Source: Cryptomeria japonica
Lineage: Eukaryota > Streptophyta > Pinopsida > Cupressales > Cupressaceae
Assembly: GCF_030272615.1 (NCBI RefSeq)
Contig: NC_081412.1
Coordinates: forward strand, 479,864,657 to 479,928,656
Length of the DNA stretch: 64,000 nt
Direction of reading: 5' to 3'
In this document: piece by piece, positions 12,576-25,372 of the stretch
Numbering within the stretch: the first letter of the stretch is position 1
How the letters are laid out: the number at the start of each line of letters is the position of its first letter
Made by a program: the position numbers and the translations under genes
The notes under the pieces: model-generated
What the model was told of the DNA's origin: nothing
Seen by the model: only the letters and a program-made list of their open reading frames with translations
Database searches by the model: none

Positions 12576-13370
12576 TTTTATGAGAACATCATTAAATATG
12601 TCGTATTCAATAGATTTGGTTATTTGAAGATTCTATAAATTAACTATGTTTCACCTTGGTTCAAATTCATGCCTACAAAATTGATCTCCATGAGTGTAGA
12701 AATGATATGGTTCATAGATTTGAGCTTGTACCTTTAAAAAAGAACTAACAAAAATATGATTGTTGGAATTCACTGACATCTATTTTCTAATATTTAAATT
12801 TTGGTAAGGACTAGTGTTGTTTGCAAAGACCCTTAAAGAATTTTCTGAATAATGAGGGTTGTGTTCTCCTCTATTAGATCCCTAGTTCAACTGATTCAAC
12901 AACTTTAAAACAATGATTAATAATAGTTAAATAATATGCAACATACCTAGAATAACATCACAAGTCGATAATGTAGAATTAGTTCCTCGTTAATCTCTTT
13001 GACCCATATCTTATCTCACATTCCAACATTCCTAGATATTTAAATGAATAAATGAATATCTTTAAATACAATTGTGTAGCCACAAATCAACACAAATGTG
13101 TTCTAGGCCAATTCACGAGAATTATTAAGAGGATATCAATGTGATTTATTTTGAATATAAAATTAGAATTTTATTCAAATTTGCAACTATGCAAATGACC
13201 TTTGTCAAATTCATGTTCATTTATCTGATACAATGTGATGAATGGTATATTTAGAACTTGGGATCAATATTTATGAATGAGGGACATGTGATTGATCAGA
13301 ATATGGTGATCTCTTTAACTAAATTCATACAAGAATATGACACTTGTATGGTTGATATTATATTAAGAAC
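12576..13370. other. Unassigned AT-rich sequence
   Basis: No open frame, repeat or recognisable motif is visible here. It lies between the end of the duplicated unit and a copia-like LTR. Confidence 0.5.
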
Positions 13371-13855
13371 TGTTGTTATATGGAGCCTAATCAAACTTGG
13401 GGGTTAATGTTTCACCTTTTATTGGTGCAATTTCCCCCCAAATCATTCAACAATGGTTTGGGGACAGGGCCCCCAAGGTGGGGTCAAGGGGCAACGCCCC
13501 TTGTGATGACCAAGGACAACAATATTTTATAAAGGCATCAAGAGCTGTTTTTCTATTGGCTAACATATACTAACCCTAATTTTTTGTAACCAATAATAAG
13601 TCTTGATAAAAACGACTAAGGTTAGGGTTTTTCGTTGAGTTTTTTGTAGCATTTTGTAGTGGTATTGAGTTGCAAGAGATTGTTGGTTGTAATCGGTTTG
13701 ATTTGCTTGATAATAATATTAGACTCTATGTTTGGTGGATGTAGCCTGAGTTTGGGTGAACCAAGTTAAAAAGTGTCTCTTCACTGTTATTATTTCTGAG
13801 TTTTTTCTTTCCTCTATTTAATCTTTTTGGATTTGATTGATATTTTCTACATGCA
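13371..13855 (+). mobile_element. Probable Ty1/copia-type solo LTR
   Basis: The segment begins TGTTGTTATATGGAGCC and contains two adjacent GC-rich hairpins: TTGGGG/CCCCAA at 13,458-13,476 and CAAGGGGC/GCCCCTTG at 13,485-13,503. It then has ggttagggttttt and a run of T/C-rich words ending near ctacatgca. That order resembles copia LTRs of plants. No primer-binding site or coding sequence follows, so this is a solo LTR or a fragment. The word agaac precedes the start (13,366-13,370) and recurs at 13,866-13,870, but not flush with a CA end, so the right boundary is uncertain. Confidence 0.45.
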
Positions 13856-16800
13856 ATTCCTAAAAAGAACCTTCTAATCAAAACAAACATAGAATAAAAG
13901 AAAAAAAAACACGAACATGCAATTTTCATCTTTACCTTTCTATATTCTTCTCCTCTGCTCTCGATTATCATACCCATAATATTGAATGAAAAACTCTAAG
14001 ACGATCCAATTAAAAACAATATTGAATAGAATAGATACTATTCAAAAGAGGAGGAAAAGTTTGTTCATTTTTGGCAGCTATGTGGTATACTGAAAAAAAA
14101 ATCTAGCTAGTTTGTCTATGTTGTGTTGCCTTCGATAGTGTTGAGATCATATGAGTCTAAATTTATTAATGTCATCACAAGTCTTGTACTCATTTTGTAG
14201 CAATGGAAGAACATTTAAGACTGTCAAGTAGATGTGTGGGTGACATAAAAAATGTTCGTACTTCCCTTGTGCTCATGTTTCCCTCTGTGTTGAAACAGAT
14301 TGACAGTTGGATAAGGGAAGAGAGTTTGTAGAGCAGAATTTGATTGCATGTCACGTGGATGCATCACAGATTCATGGTTGTGCTGGTTTCATGGCACATA
14401 ATGGGTCCCTCCATTTTCTTTCATTTTGAAAGGGTATGTTAATCATTCAAACATTCAACATAATTTAAGAATGGTTAGGGATGGACTATTGGTTAGAGAT
14501 GGATTCTTGCATGTTAGAATATTGGTCTTGTGGACATCAGTAAAAAAAAATTCTTCATTTGTTCAAATATTATTATTAATCATAATAGTCTTAAATTTCT
14601 TACTGGAAGTGTTTTGTATATTGTTTGTTGTGCATAGGACATATATTCGTGCAATTGATTGGCTTTGAAATAGGGTATGGACATATGTCAAATGACTTGG
14701 AGGTCACATATGGAGATTTAAATATCCCTTGCCTTGACAAATCTTATTTTTGAAACTTCTTTCTCTGTGAGACACATAAGCAACAAAGAAAGATAACTTG
14801 CATATCCTTATGAAAACCATAAAGATCTTGATTGAAACTAATGAACATACTAATCGTCGTTCATTAATCTTGCCATTCTTGCTCCGTGTGATTTGTCAAA
14901 CTCTTTGACACCTTCCACAGAGTACCCTCTCAATGACTTCATCAAACCTTTATTTACTTCCCTTGAGCATGTTTATAAGTTAACTTTGAGCATAGTCTTC
15001 ACTTTGTCCTTGACTTTGCATAACCTCTTCTCATAAACTATTGCATGTCACATAGTGTTATTATCTTGCAGAGATTGTCACCATTGTGTATCATTTCCCA
15101 AGGCTCTTGTTATTCATAATTACTTTTGTTATTTTGTAAATATTTACCATGACAGGTCTATCACTTGCTTTCTTTCTATGTTTGGGTTTTGTGCTTGTCT
15201 TCTATCCTTTATTGACATATTTTGTAACATGCTAAAAAAATTTAAAAGAAATTTAAATTCAAATAAACTAACTGTTGCAAATATAGTCGTTAACAAAAAC
15301 ATAAACATGGCAAGAAGAACCTTAAAAAAAAAAAAAAACAGGATCATGAATAACGGTAATTGAAATGTTAAGCATATTGAACCAGAAATTAAGCATACAT
15401 TTAAGATTTAAGAAATGAATAACTTGCATGAATTTTAAAGGGATAGGGTTTAGAGAGTACTTTTCAACTGATCCTAAATTTTGAACTTCAAACTCTGTCA
15501 TGATACTGGTGAGGAGGGAGAGTATCATTAGGGCACTTTTCCGCCCAACTATAGACTATTTAGTCCCCCATGTCATGTCCTTCTGGACTGGCCTGACCCT
15601 TCACAAGGAGGTAAAGGAATACGAGAACTCAATGCCATCTGAGACTTGGTGTTAGGACCTACACACTTAGTCGGTCATACACTAAGGGTAACTCCCTACT
15701 AGTATGATGCTCTAAATAAGGGTGTATCTAGTGCTAAAGATCAGACTAGTGCATGCACTACGTAGCACCACCTTGGCCAAGGTTTTACACTGTAAGCACG
15801 AGTTTTCGTGCTGTCAATGATCTCACCCTTCTCGGCAAAAGTTTGGGTTAAGGAGTTCAACTAAACTCGAAAGTAAATCTAAGGACCATCTTGGGGTTAG
15901 CGTTCAATAGTTATAGTATAAGTATTTCAAGTGTTATCAACCATTTCTTCTTCGCACAACTACTATGTTTTCAACATGTTTCAACTGAACCCCTAGCTTA
16001 GGAAATAAGGGCATAGGAGTCACCAATTGTATGTTCAAATCCTAAGTATGGATTTTAACCTACTAAACATGTCTCTGTTGTCCAACCACTTGGGAGTAAC
16101 CTCTTGATGATGATGCTACTGCATCATGTACAATCGTGCTCTTCCACCCACTGATTTCCTAGGCTAGGGCACAGATAAATTTCCTAACACTAGAGAGGTT
16201 GATCTTAATAAAACAAGTCTATCTAAGTGTTGTCTTATCATCTTAGTTTAAGAAGTTTAGGAAGCTTGGTTGAGAGGCCAAATATTCTTGAGGTTGACTC
16301 AGATAAGAACTCTCTTCCTTGGAATGATACAATTCTATATCGCTATGTTGGAATGTACTTACTAGTGTTTGCCAAGACACGTATACATAGACACGTGAGT
16401 ACAATTACCTTTGTGTATATAGCAATTATTACCAGTTATTAACACCCTGGTACATACTTGTCGTATATGCCCAAGTATGGTACATACGTGCACCTCTATC
16501 CGCACCTTTGCAGACACAAGGAGTATTCTTGGTGTCTAAGATTTACGACTTAGTTTACTTTAGTTATAAATTAACAATGGCCTTATCCTTTGTGTTATAC
16601 CGTCTTGAATTTAAAGATGAATATAGATTCTATGGGTAAGTTTATTTCAGACTGATGTTTAACTGCAGTAAGCAAGTGAATCTATTTAATAGACTTGCAG
16701 TTTGCTGATTGGTTTCAGATTTACTAACAAATCTGCTAGAGCATAAACCCCCTTTTTTGAAAAGATAATAAGAGTACTGACATACAGAGATGTCTTGGCT

Positions 16801-18084
16801 TTTCCAATTAAGTTGCCCTTATAAGGTTATACATCTACAATTAAGTGTGCATTTCATCATTATACAGTAAGGAGTATGTCAATCACTTGTACCATCTTTA
16901 GTATTCCAAATAGATAATAAATTGTTTAATAGATATGCATTTTCTTTTTTTTTAACACCAATTTAACCCTCATCAACAGAGGTATATGTTCTTAATCTCT
17001 TTTCTTTCTTTACAACCAGTTGAAAGTAATTTAATAGAATTTCCAGACCTGCAGATATCTTCAAAAACATGTTTGTATATATATGCAAACATATATGTAA
17101 TCATACCTTCTTCCAAATTTCATGCACAACTACTCAAAACCCTACACAAATTTTAGGGTATTTCATCCTACTGGTGATTATCTACTCTAGCAGAAAACAA
17201 CAACGTAGGTATTACAATAATAATGTAGAAGAGTTTTAATCCCCACATGAAATCCAAGTAATACACTTAACCATAAGTGTTTGCATATATTTCACAGAAA
17301 TTTAACTGCATTTTCCTTTAATAATCTCGAAATTGAAGATGAATAGCAGAAATAAGAACCAATTCACAGGGTTAGGACAAGGTATCATAACTTGATTTCT
17401 TAGAAGAAATCTTTCTCCAAAATGTCTCTTCTGAAACCTTTATTTCCTTAAAATGCGGGCCAATGGCGGAGATTTCCAAAAATGTAAGGAAAAATGTAGC
17501 CAACAGACAAGAAAATGTCGAGAAAACCCTTTCTCTGTTGTCCAGATAGTAAGAAGAGAATGATCATTTTCCCCTCTTCATTTGTTTATGTATATCTCCC
17601 AAAATGTTTTACTTCTTACCACACCCTAATACTAGGCAGAATTCAAAAATCTGCCTCATGATTCCCGTGACTGCAGCCCTCACGCACTCAGCATTTCCTT
17701 GGCTTCCTCAAGAAGCTTCCCCGTAAAAAATGCTTGGACCATATGGAAATATATTTTCATGTCGATAAAGAATGATATGTTATGTCTTCAACAAATTTTT
17801 CTTGATTTCCTTCAATTCCCGATAACTCAAGAATGAAGGATGGCGATATACATGGTTTAACATTACATTATTATTTTTTCTTATTAACTTCCAACTAGCC
17901 CGATAAAATATTAAAGCTTGCTCATTAAATAAAAATTATGTAATGGGCTAACATTAATAAGATTTTAAAAAAGTTTTATTTAAGTCTTATTTCCTTCAAC
18001 ACTATGAAAGAAAATAAATACATTTACTTAATTATTGAGTTGCCAATTAAAACTTTGGCAAATAAAAATAATTTATTTAATTAC
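13856..18084. other. Unassigned non-coding sequence
   Basis: Only short, unsupported frames occur. A small perfect hairpin (AGCACGA/TCGTGCT) sits at 15,795-15,812. The stretch 15,550-16,540 is less AT-rich than its surroundings and may be a decayed repeat, but I cannot name it. Confidence 0.4.
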
Positions 18085-18889
18085 TATAACACCCTGCCAG
18101 TAAATTTTAATTAAATTTAATAATACATATTTATTTATATTTATATTTATATATATATGCGACCTATACTCCCTACGAATACCTGACTACGGTAGTACGT
18201 ATACGACCAGGTATACGTGCTACCGTACCCAGGTACTTGTATAGGATATATAAGTTACATATATAAACATATACATAAATATATATATAGTTATATTATA
18301 AAAGTAACATTAGTCCGACCAACCAAATTTATAATTATTAAAATAATTAATTAATACTAAAATTATAATTATCGCGAGAAGCGACAACCCTAGGTTCTCC
18401 GTACTGACCTGCTAGGTTACCTTGCGCACTGGCTAGCAAGGTCTGACAAGATCAACATAGGTTTACCTGGCTTAGGTTAGGGTTTCCAAACAACATTGAG
18501 TTTTTTTCTTCCTTTCACCTCCCGACCTAATGATACTTTCCCTCCTTTTGTGGAGGACGACGATCTCCTGCACACACTTGGCCCACATAAATCGGTTAGA
18601 TCCAATCTTGTCTAATTCTGACAATTAATAATTCATAATGAAAGAGAAATATGATTTCATATTGCTAATTGAAATCCATCCATTTACTAATTCACGAACA
18701 TCAATTTTGCATAGAACACATAATCATCACTATTTACGTATGCATAATCATCTGAATAAATCCATCATTTAAAGCATAAAACTAGGTACATTATACGTCA
18801 TACGAGTATATCAAAATGCACTAGGGTTAATCATGTATTAAGGCGTAAATACTACACAAAAATAACTAGGGCACAAGTGGGATGTAACA
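18085..18889 (+). mobile_element. Possible gypsy solo LTR with long hairpin
   Basis: The segment starts TATAACACCC and ends GGGATGTAACA. These ends are near-inverted, like the TGT...ACA ends of gypsy LTRs with the first G changed to A. It carries a strong inverted repeat at 18,181-18,234. No target-site duplication is obvious and no coding sequence adjoins, so the call rests on the termini alone. Confidence 0.35.
18181..18234. repeat. 54-bp near-perfect hairpin
   Basis: Two 24-nt arms, the left one starting acctgactacggtagtacg, match in 21 of 24 positions around a 6-nt loop (gaccag). One of the three mismatches becomes a G-T pair in RNA. The inner 16 bp is almost continuous. Confidence 0.85.
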
Positions 18890-19900
18890 GGTTTGTCACA
18901 CTTGACAATGTTTTTCTTGAAACTCACCACATTCAATGTTATTATGAATGACTATTATGTCCTTATCCCTACAAATGGCCACCACTTCTTTCATACATGC
19001 CTTCTATCTCTATGATTGTGCCATTTGAACACTAGGATGATCTCCTTATACCTGTAAACCATTCCCATTTTATGTGTGTCTCTTACATTCATTATACATA
19101 ATTACTATCCATCTCTTCTTGTAACAGTCATGTTGAAGTGCCTTGTGAAATTATGGAGACCATCCATGCCCATGATAAACATCATTATCACTGTTATGAC
19201 AACACTTTCCATTCATGTACTATAACCTCTCCAAATTTTCACATTTGTCATCAAATCCTCTAAAACATTTTGTCTTTCATCTTTGTGACAATCATACACG
19301 ATCCTCCTTATTTGATCACCACCCTTGTACATTGAAGCATTGTTATGTTATAACCTTCCTCTTCATTGTGTCTGACAATGTTCTTAAAGTGCCATGCTTC
19401 TTATGCATTTGGTGACTATATTGTCACCTTTTTCTATTAGATTTTTAATGCTACTAATAATTGCTATTTTATCATACGATAATTAATTGAATCATAGAGT
19501 TGTCTAGTTACTTTCATAATATTACTTTCTATGATTATAGAACTGCATGTTTGACATTAGGTTGTATTGGATTTTAGGTGTTCCACTGTATTTGTAATGC
19601 ATTATCAAAATGGATATCTAGGCTTTGATTAGTGGTACTATTTATCTATTTTGATGTTTTTTCCATTGGAAGGAAATTCTCTACTTCTCCAAAAATCTTC
19701 TAGTCCACTAATACTCATTGAAACCTATAAGTTGTTTGCTAATCCTCAAATCACATTTACCTTTATTTCTCTCCACCAACTCATAAAATAAAAAGTGTTA
19801 AACAACAGTAACAAAAAAAAATACTTGAGCCAAATTTTTATTTTCTTAATCTTTCACTCACTTATTGCAGATGTTGCATGAGAAAGATCATTCTTTGCAT
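18890..19900. other. Unassigned sequence
   Basis: No supported frame or repeat is seen. It could be the decayed pol of the copia element whose gag lies just to the right on the minus strand, but I found no protease, integrase or RT motif. Confidence 0.4.
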
Positions 19901-21178
19901 GGTATTTTACATTACTTGTAGCCTTCTCTTTCCTAAATGATTTGTGTAGATCTTTATCCTATGAGTTCTCTTCTCCACAGGGGTGAAAAGATAGTGCAAT
20001 GATCAACTGCACCTAACTTTATAATTCTCCTTATGATCTTGGTGACACTTCTTGCGCATGAAGAAAAAGCATATATTTCTCCTCTTTTTCTCTTTCGGCT
20101 CTTTCTTTATTTTCAATTTTTTTGTAGATTACTTCTTTTGTTTAGGTAGAGCATCCATTTCCTTATTTTGTCTAGGTGGTTTTATAAAACCACTTCTACA
20201 AAATAGAGCAATATGACCAACATTGTTGCATTTATAACATATGACATCATAATCCACTAAAGGAGCAGACAAATTTAATCTATACTTGAGAATCCATAAG
20301 GTCTTCTATTCTTGTTCCAACCATGATTATATCTCACATGTGTTCTACAATCCCTTACTCTATGAACAAAAAGATTCCATGAATAGCAATAACCATAGAA
20401 AGAGTGATAGAACTTGGACATATGTGTGTGCCTTTGTGGAGAGAATTTTCTGAATGTATCCTTCTTATCCATTTGAGATGTCCTTGGCTTTAATGGAAAA
20501 TGAGTCTCTTTTTCTTTCCTACTTTCTGATTTGATGGCATTTTTAAGAGCATTCACATATTTTTTTGCCCTTCCTTCTTTTGACTTCTTTGGTGCCTTTT
20601 TGGATTCTTCTTGCTTGGTTATTTGATTTTTCTTTTCTTCATAACCAAGACCTATCTTTATGGATGGTAACCTCTACCCATTAATGATATCTTCTAAGGT
20701 TTCAATACTTTTGTCAATTCTGAGACTCTTGTTCAACTTAGAGGATGTCTTTTCTAGTTCCTTTCTCAAGGAAACAATATTAGATTTCAACTTTTCACAA
20801 TCTTCTTCCCTTACTTTCAACTAATTCCTACTTCTTTGATTTTCTTTGCATCTTCAACTTGTTTCTTTAGATCCATTGTCATCCTTTCTGATTCTTCATG
20901 TAGTTTTTTCTTTGATTCATCATTTTATTGAATTTGAATTCTTAACTTTGAATTTTGCTTCTTGAGACTTTTGATTTCATCTAGGGTAACAATAATTCCT
21001 TCTTCTAGATCTACTATTAAATCTTCTTAATATTTAGTTCTCCTTTATCTTCATCATTTTCTTCTTCTGTTTGACCCATAGAGTCGTCTTCTTCTTCAAG
21101 GATATCATCTTTTGATTCTATTGGAATGTGTGTTCTATTTGTCACCTCATCATTATTTCTTTCTTTCTATCTATCACT
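19900..21178 (-). pseudogene. Ty1/copia gag remnant with two zinc knuckles
   Basis: On the minus strand a decayed gag can be followed leftwards. A Glu/Lys-rich coiled-coil-like region (about 20,600-21,170) is broken by stops. It is followed by a basic linker (KYVNALKNAIKSESRK, about 20,500-20,570) and HTHMSKFYHSFYGYCY. The first knuckle (about 20,340-20,400) has lost its second Cys (CYSW in place of CxxC) while keeping the later His and Cys. The second (about 20,195-20,250) is intact, ICYKCNNVGHIALFC, matching CX2CX4HX4C. A Pro/Lys-rich tail follows. The arrangement is that of plant copia gag with paired knuckles. Several stops make it non-functional. Confidence 0.65.
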
Positions 21179-21180
21179 TG

Positions 21181-22460
21181 TGTAGTACCCCTGCCCTAAT
21201 TAGATTTTTAAAACTAGTTTGACCTTGGTTGACTTTTTAAGTGGCATTCTTGAATGGTTGATTTACCAGGTTGTAATGTTAAAGTCGGGTATTATGATTA
21301 TTGTGTGTACCTATAAATGTTGATTTTGCATAAGTTATTATGTATGATTAGTCATTCTTTTGATTCGTGTAATTATGACGGCCTCCAGGAGAGTTCTGAT
21401 GAGGATGCTATGCATCTGACGACACTCCTCTGTCGGAATTTTACTCTTTGGAGTCGGAATTCCGACGATAGGCCAATTTTTTGGAATTTTTTTTTTTATA
21501 GAAAAAGATTGACATTGGTATCTCTCTTCTATCTCTCTTCTCTATCCCTCTCTACTATCTCTCTTCTCTCTCCCCTCTCTAGGTCTTTTTCTCCATCCCT
21601 CTCTTCTTCTCTCCCTCTCTACTTCTCTTTCTCTACCCTCTCTAGGTCATTATCTCTTCCTCTCACCCTCTCTCTCTCTCTCACCTCTATAGGTCTCACC
21701 TTCCATTCCTCCATCATTACCCATGTTGTCAAGTTGCAAGATATTTCCCAAAGTACTTGGTTGCTAGTGTTGATTTTCTTAAGTGTTGGAGTCGGAGTTA
21801 GATGAGACCTGCATGATTAAGCTGTATTAAGTGATCAAGTCACCAAGCTCTAAATTGTAAACATGACTAGGTTCTAGGGTTTTAGGGTAGCATAGGTCAA
21901 GATTGAGGTATGGTGGTCAAGAATTACCTTCCAATGACAAAAGACATCCAAATGATGAAGAATGAAGGTGATGAACTCATAGAAGTTTGGAGGAGATAAT
22001 TTGACTAAGTTAAAATTTTGTTTAAGTCATGGTCATGATACTAGCTTGCTCATCAAGAGCAATTTGTGCAAATGAACCCTAGAAATGTGCCCATGCTAGA
22101 GAAGCAAGAATTCCAATAAAACCTAAGGCAATGCTAGTAAGGGGTCAAAATTAAAGAATTAGGGTACAAAAAACAAAATTTGGCTAAGTCAAGATGTTGC
22201 TCAAGGATGACCTAAATCATGGAGTGTAAATCAATCATGAAACATGAGAATGGATAGGTCTTGACCCAAGCAATGTAAGTCCCCCTTGTGATTCCAGCAG
22301 ATATCACATCACAATCATTGAGTCTATCTGCAATATAAAGTCAAGACCTGACTATTGGAATCTTGGAGTCATCCCATTTGATCACGTAGTTTAGCACTTG
22401 GGAGGATTTTGTTCAAGAGAGGATAGAATACTTAGTATTTTATTTTGTGTTGCATAGTGC
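21181..22460 (+). other. LTR-like non-coding block with CT-rich tract
   Basis: It begins TGTAGTACCCCTGCCC, a plausible LTR start, immediately right of the copia gag remnant. A (CT)-rich run of about 170 bp fills 21,520-21,690. A gypsy gag scrap follows on the same strand at 22,470, which would fit a 5' LTR and leader, but I found no primer-binding site and no matching LTR. Confidence 0.25.
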
Positions 22461-22469
22461 ATAAAAAAC

Positions 22470-22626
22470 ACATCAACAGAAACCATTGAAAGGTTTGGTT
22501 AAAGCCTTCGAATCACAATCTCTTCGAGAAGCTATCAAGAGTGCCCATAATTTGGAAACTTTAGCATCCAAGAACATAATTCATAAGGCACCACTTTTAG
22601 AGCAACCAAAGAAGCCTATCAATGTA
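22470..22626 (+). pseudogene. Ty3/gypsy gag fragment
   Basis: About 50 codons reading KGLVKAFESQSLREAIKSAH and continuing to a Pro/Lys end resemble the C-terminal part of a retrotransposon gag core. The frame is cut on the right by the LTR-like sequence starting at 22,623. This is a small, isolated piece. Confidence 0.5.
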
Positions 22627-25372
22627 ATATTTTATTTACCTTGGATATGTTTTATCCTAAGTGTGATATTACACTATTACAAAGCTTAATTAGGTAATAT
22701 TTTTACTTAGGTAGAATAAGATAATGAGTTGCACATTCTCCTTCTTTGATTGAGATTCTACTTTTTCCTTGTCACAAATTTGGAAACTTGGATAAGCAAT
22801 TTCTTTTTTTGGTTTTCTACCTCTTCATGATCCTCATGGATTTGGAATCTTGGAAGCTATATATTATAGGTTTTTCCTTGATTAACATATCAAATGAAAC
22901 TATTGTGAGCTTTCATATCTTAACATACCAAGGGCTTAAGTTTGGGGACGACAGGGGGATGACGAAGGGGGCGGGGTGGGATGCAAATATATATACAACT
23001 TAAAAAATTAATTATAAAAGGATGTGTATAGAATAAGTATAACAACTATAAATAAAACTTTGCCACACTATGTAAATTTTACAATAAATATTAAAAATAT
23101 GTCAATGATTGCATTGAAATTTGAACATTAACAATGATGGTAGAGTTTTGGAACTTTGGGAACAAACTACGAATAAGTGGTGCGGCAAGGGGATGTTTCC
23201 CCTAAGTATTGCATCCTGAAAAAATAGGGATTTTGGAGGGGAGGAAGGGGTCCCCATGTTTCAATGGTTTCAAAAGATTCTAAGTTTTTTTTTAATCTTG
23301 TCATAACAAAATATACTCCTCTTGCAACTTTGGATGATTTGAAAATTGAAAACAATTTGACAAGAAAAAACTAACTTCTAAAGTTTAGACTTAGTTTTCT
23401 TTTTTTATCCAAGTCACTACAACATTTCAATGATCAAAGTAGCTTTTTTTTGGTGGTTTCGAAGCATCCAAAAGGCTTGAGAAATTCAATATTATCTTTC
23501 ATTCCACCAAAATTGGAGATCAAGAAGCATGCTCACAAACAAGGATTTGTTTGTAACTTAAGGCATTCGACTAGTTTTTGGGGCATTTTCAGGTCTAAAG
23601 AACCTACCATTGTGTCAAAAAGGCCCATAAGATCCCATTTTCATCTAAAACTTGTCTCTTTTGGTTGTAGAAGCATTTAAGGAAAAAAAAAATCACACAA
23701 CCAATGATATGCCTATACCATACATATTTGAGTTAAAATAAAAATAAAAAATTGACAAGGTTTGGAGACCATTGAACAACTTGGGAGATTGCTAATACAT
23801 ACACTCAATTTATAAAGTCTCAATTTGATGTACTTAATCTTTGAGAGGCCTATACAAAAGCATTTTGTAATTGCAAACTAAGATAAATTTCCATTTTTGG
23901 CAGTTTTCATCATGGATTATGGTATTAAATTCCGACATTCTATTGTCAAGATAAATTCAGAGAACCATTTGTACTCGAAACAAGGGATAGTGAAAAATTA
24001 CATTATGTAGGATCTCCTACCCTATCTCATTGAATTCATTCCTACACCAAGTGACTATGAACAAAAGTGTAGGTATTTAACAACAATGACATGGTCCATG
24101 GACTAGTGATCCTCCTCTTGATACTCCATCTACAAATGAGAACATCTCTTATACACATTGCTACTTCAGAATTAAAAGTTGCTTCTTCTAGAACTTTCCA
24201 TGATTCTTTGCAATAGGATTATATGTCTTCTAGATTCACCCCACTAGGACACATTCCTATCAAGCATCTTTACTTTTTTGAAAAGTAGACCACATTTCAA
24301 ATCTAGATGACATCATAATGACTTTGATTTCCTCTTGGAAGATATTCCTCCATCATGTATTGCTTCATCAAAGTTCAAATTTGCTTCTTCAAGGGCTCTC
24401 AATGATTCTCTATATAAGATTCTTCATGTCTATGAGATGCACTTCATTGGGAGGCCTACTTAAACATTTCACATCTGTTTGTGGACTCTCACCTTTCAAA
24501 TATTGATGAAACAATTGAGAATATTTGTCTTCTCATCGATGACAATGCCCATCGAGTTACATCGTCCCCCATTGTAAATTCACTTGTTCTATCCCCACCA
24601 TATCATGCAAAATGACACATTATATTTCACATTAATTAAGGTCTCACACTTCAATGATTGTAGTCTCTGAATCTTCTATAGAACAATCACAGCTTAACAT
24701 CAACATCAAGACACATGAGTCGCTTCAAAAATGATACATCTGAATTCCTTTCTACATTCCACTTGAATGGGAATTCAACAATTTGACAACTCAAGATTTC
24801 CATATTGTGAAAGGAAGGTGCATCATTTGTTGCAAATGAACCTACTACAACATTCACCATTCAACATTTTGCATTGCTTTTCTCTCTTCTTTGTGGAGGC
24901 ACCAACTTTAGGGGATGGGGTGGGTCTATATTATCCTTCACATATGTCACTTGGGATGGAGTTTTGTCCTATGGATTTTCTAGTCTCTACTTCAAGAGGG
25001 TACACTCTCTTTATGATTTGGGGTTATTTCATATTTTACATGGATACCTAACCTTGTGACCCATTTCTTCTTACCTCAATTGCACTTAAGGGGGTGTGCC
25101 AATGTACCATTTTATTCACCAAGTGGATATGTTTTATCATAAGTATGATATTGCATTTGTTTGTTTAGTTTACTTAAGTAATTTCTTTTAACTTGAGATA
25201 ATGACTAGCACATTCTCCTTCTTTCATAGGATTATGTTTTTTTCCTTATCCTCAAAAATTTGGAAACTTGGATAAACAATTCCTTGTCTTTTGGTTTTCT
25301 ATCTCATCCTCATCTTCATCCTCATGGATTAAAAATCTTAGATATCGAGTGAAGATATTGTGAACTTTTTCA
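22623..25372 (+). mobile_element. Possible non-autonomous LTR element (LARD-like)
   Basis: Two direct repeats of about 270-290 bp, 22,623-22,915 and 25,103-25,372, both begin TGTA with atttta just after and share ggatatgttttatc and, further in, ttggaaacttggataa. The right copy is preceded by a purine-rich tract ending in aagggggtg (about 25,088-25,096), as expected for a polypurine tract. The 2.2-kb interior has no recognisable gag or pol. I could not find a flush target-site duplication or CA ends, so the element call is tentative; the repeat pair itself is clear. Confidence 0.4.

Noticed and set aside
12576-12800. Copia RT fragment on the minus strand
   Set aside because: A few residues looked suggestive but no ordered RT motif could be read.
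15795-15812. Terminator or regulatory hairpin
   Set aside because: A lone 7-bp stem in plant intergenic DNA has no supporting context.
21317-21805. 162-codon plus-strand frame rich in Ser/Leu
   Set aside because: Mostly the CT-rich tract; no domain, and it lies in LTR-like sequence.
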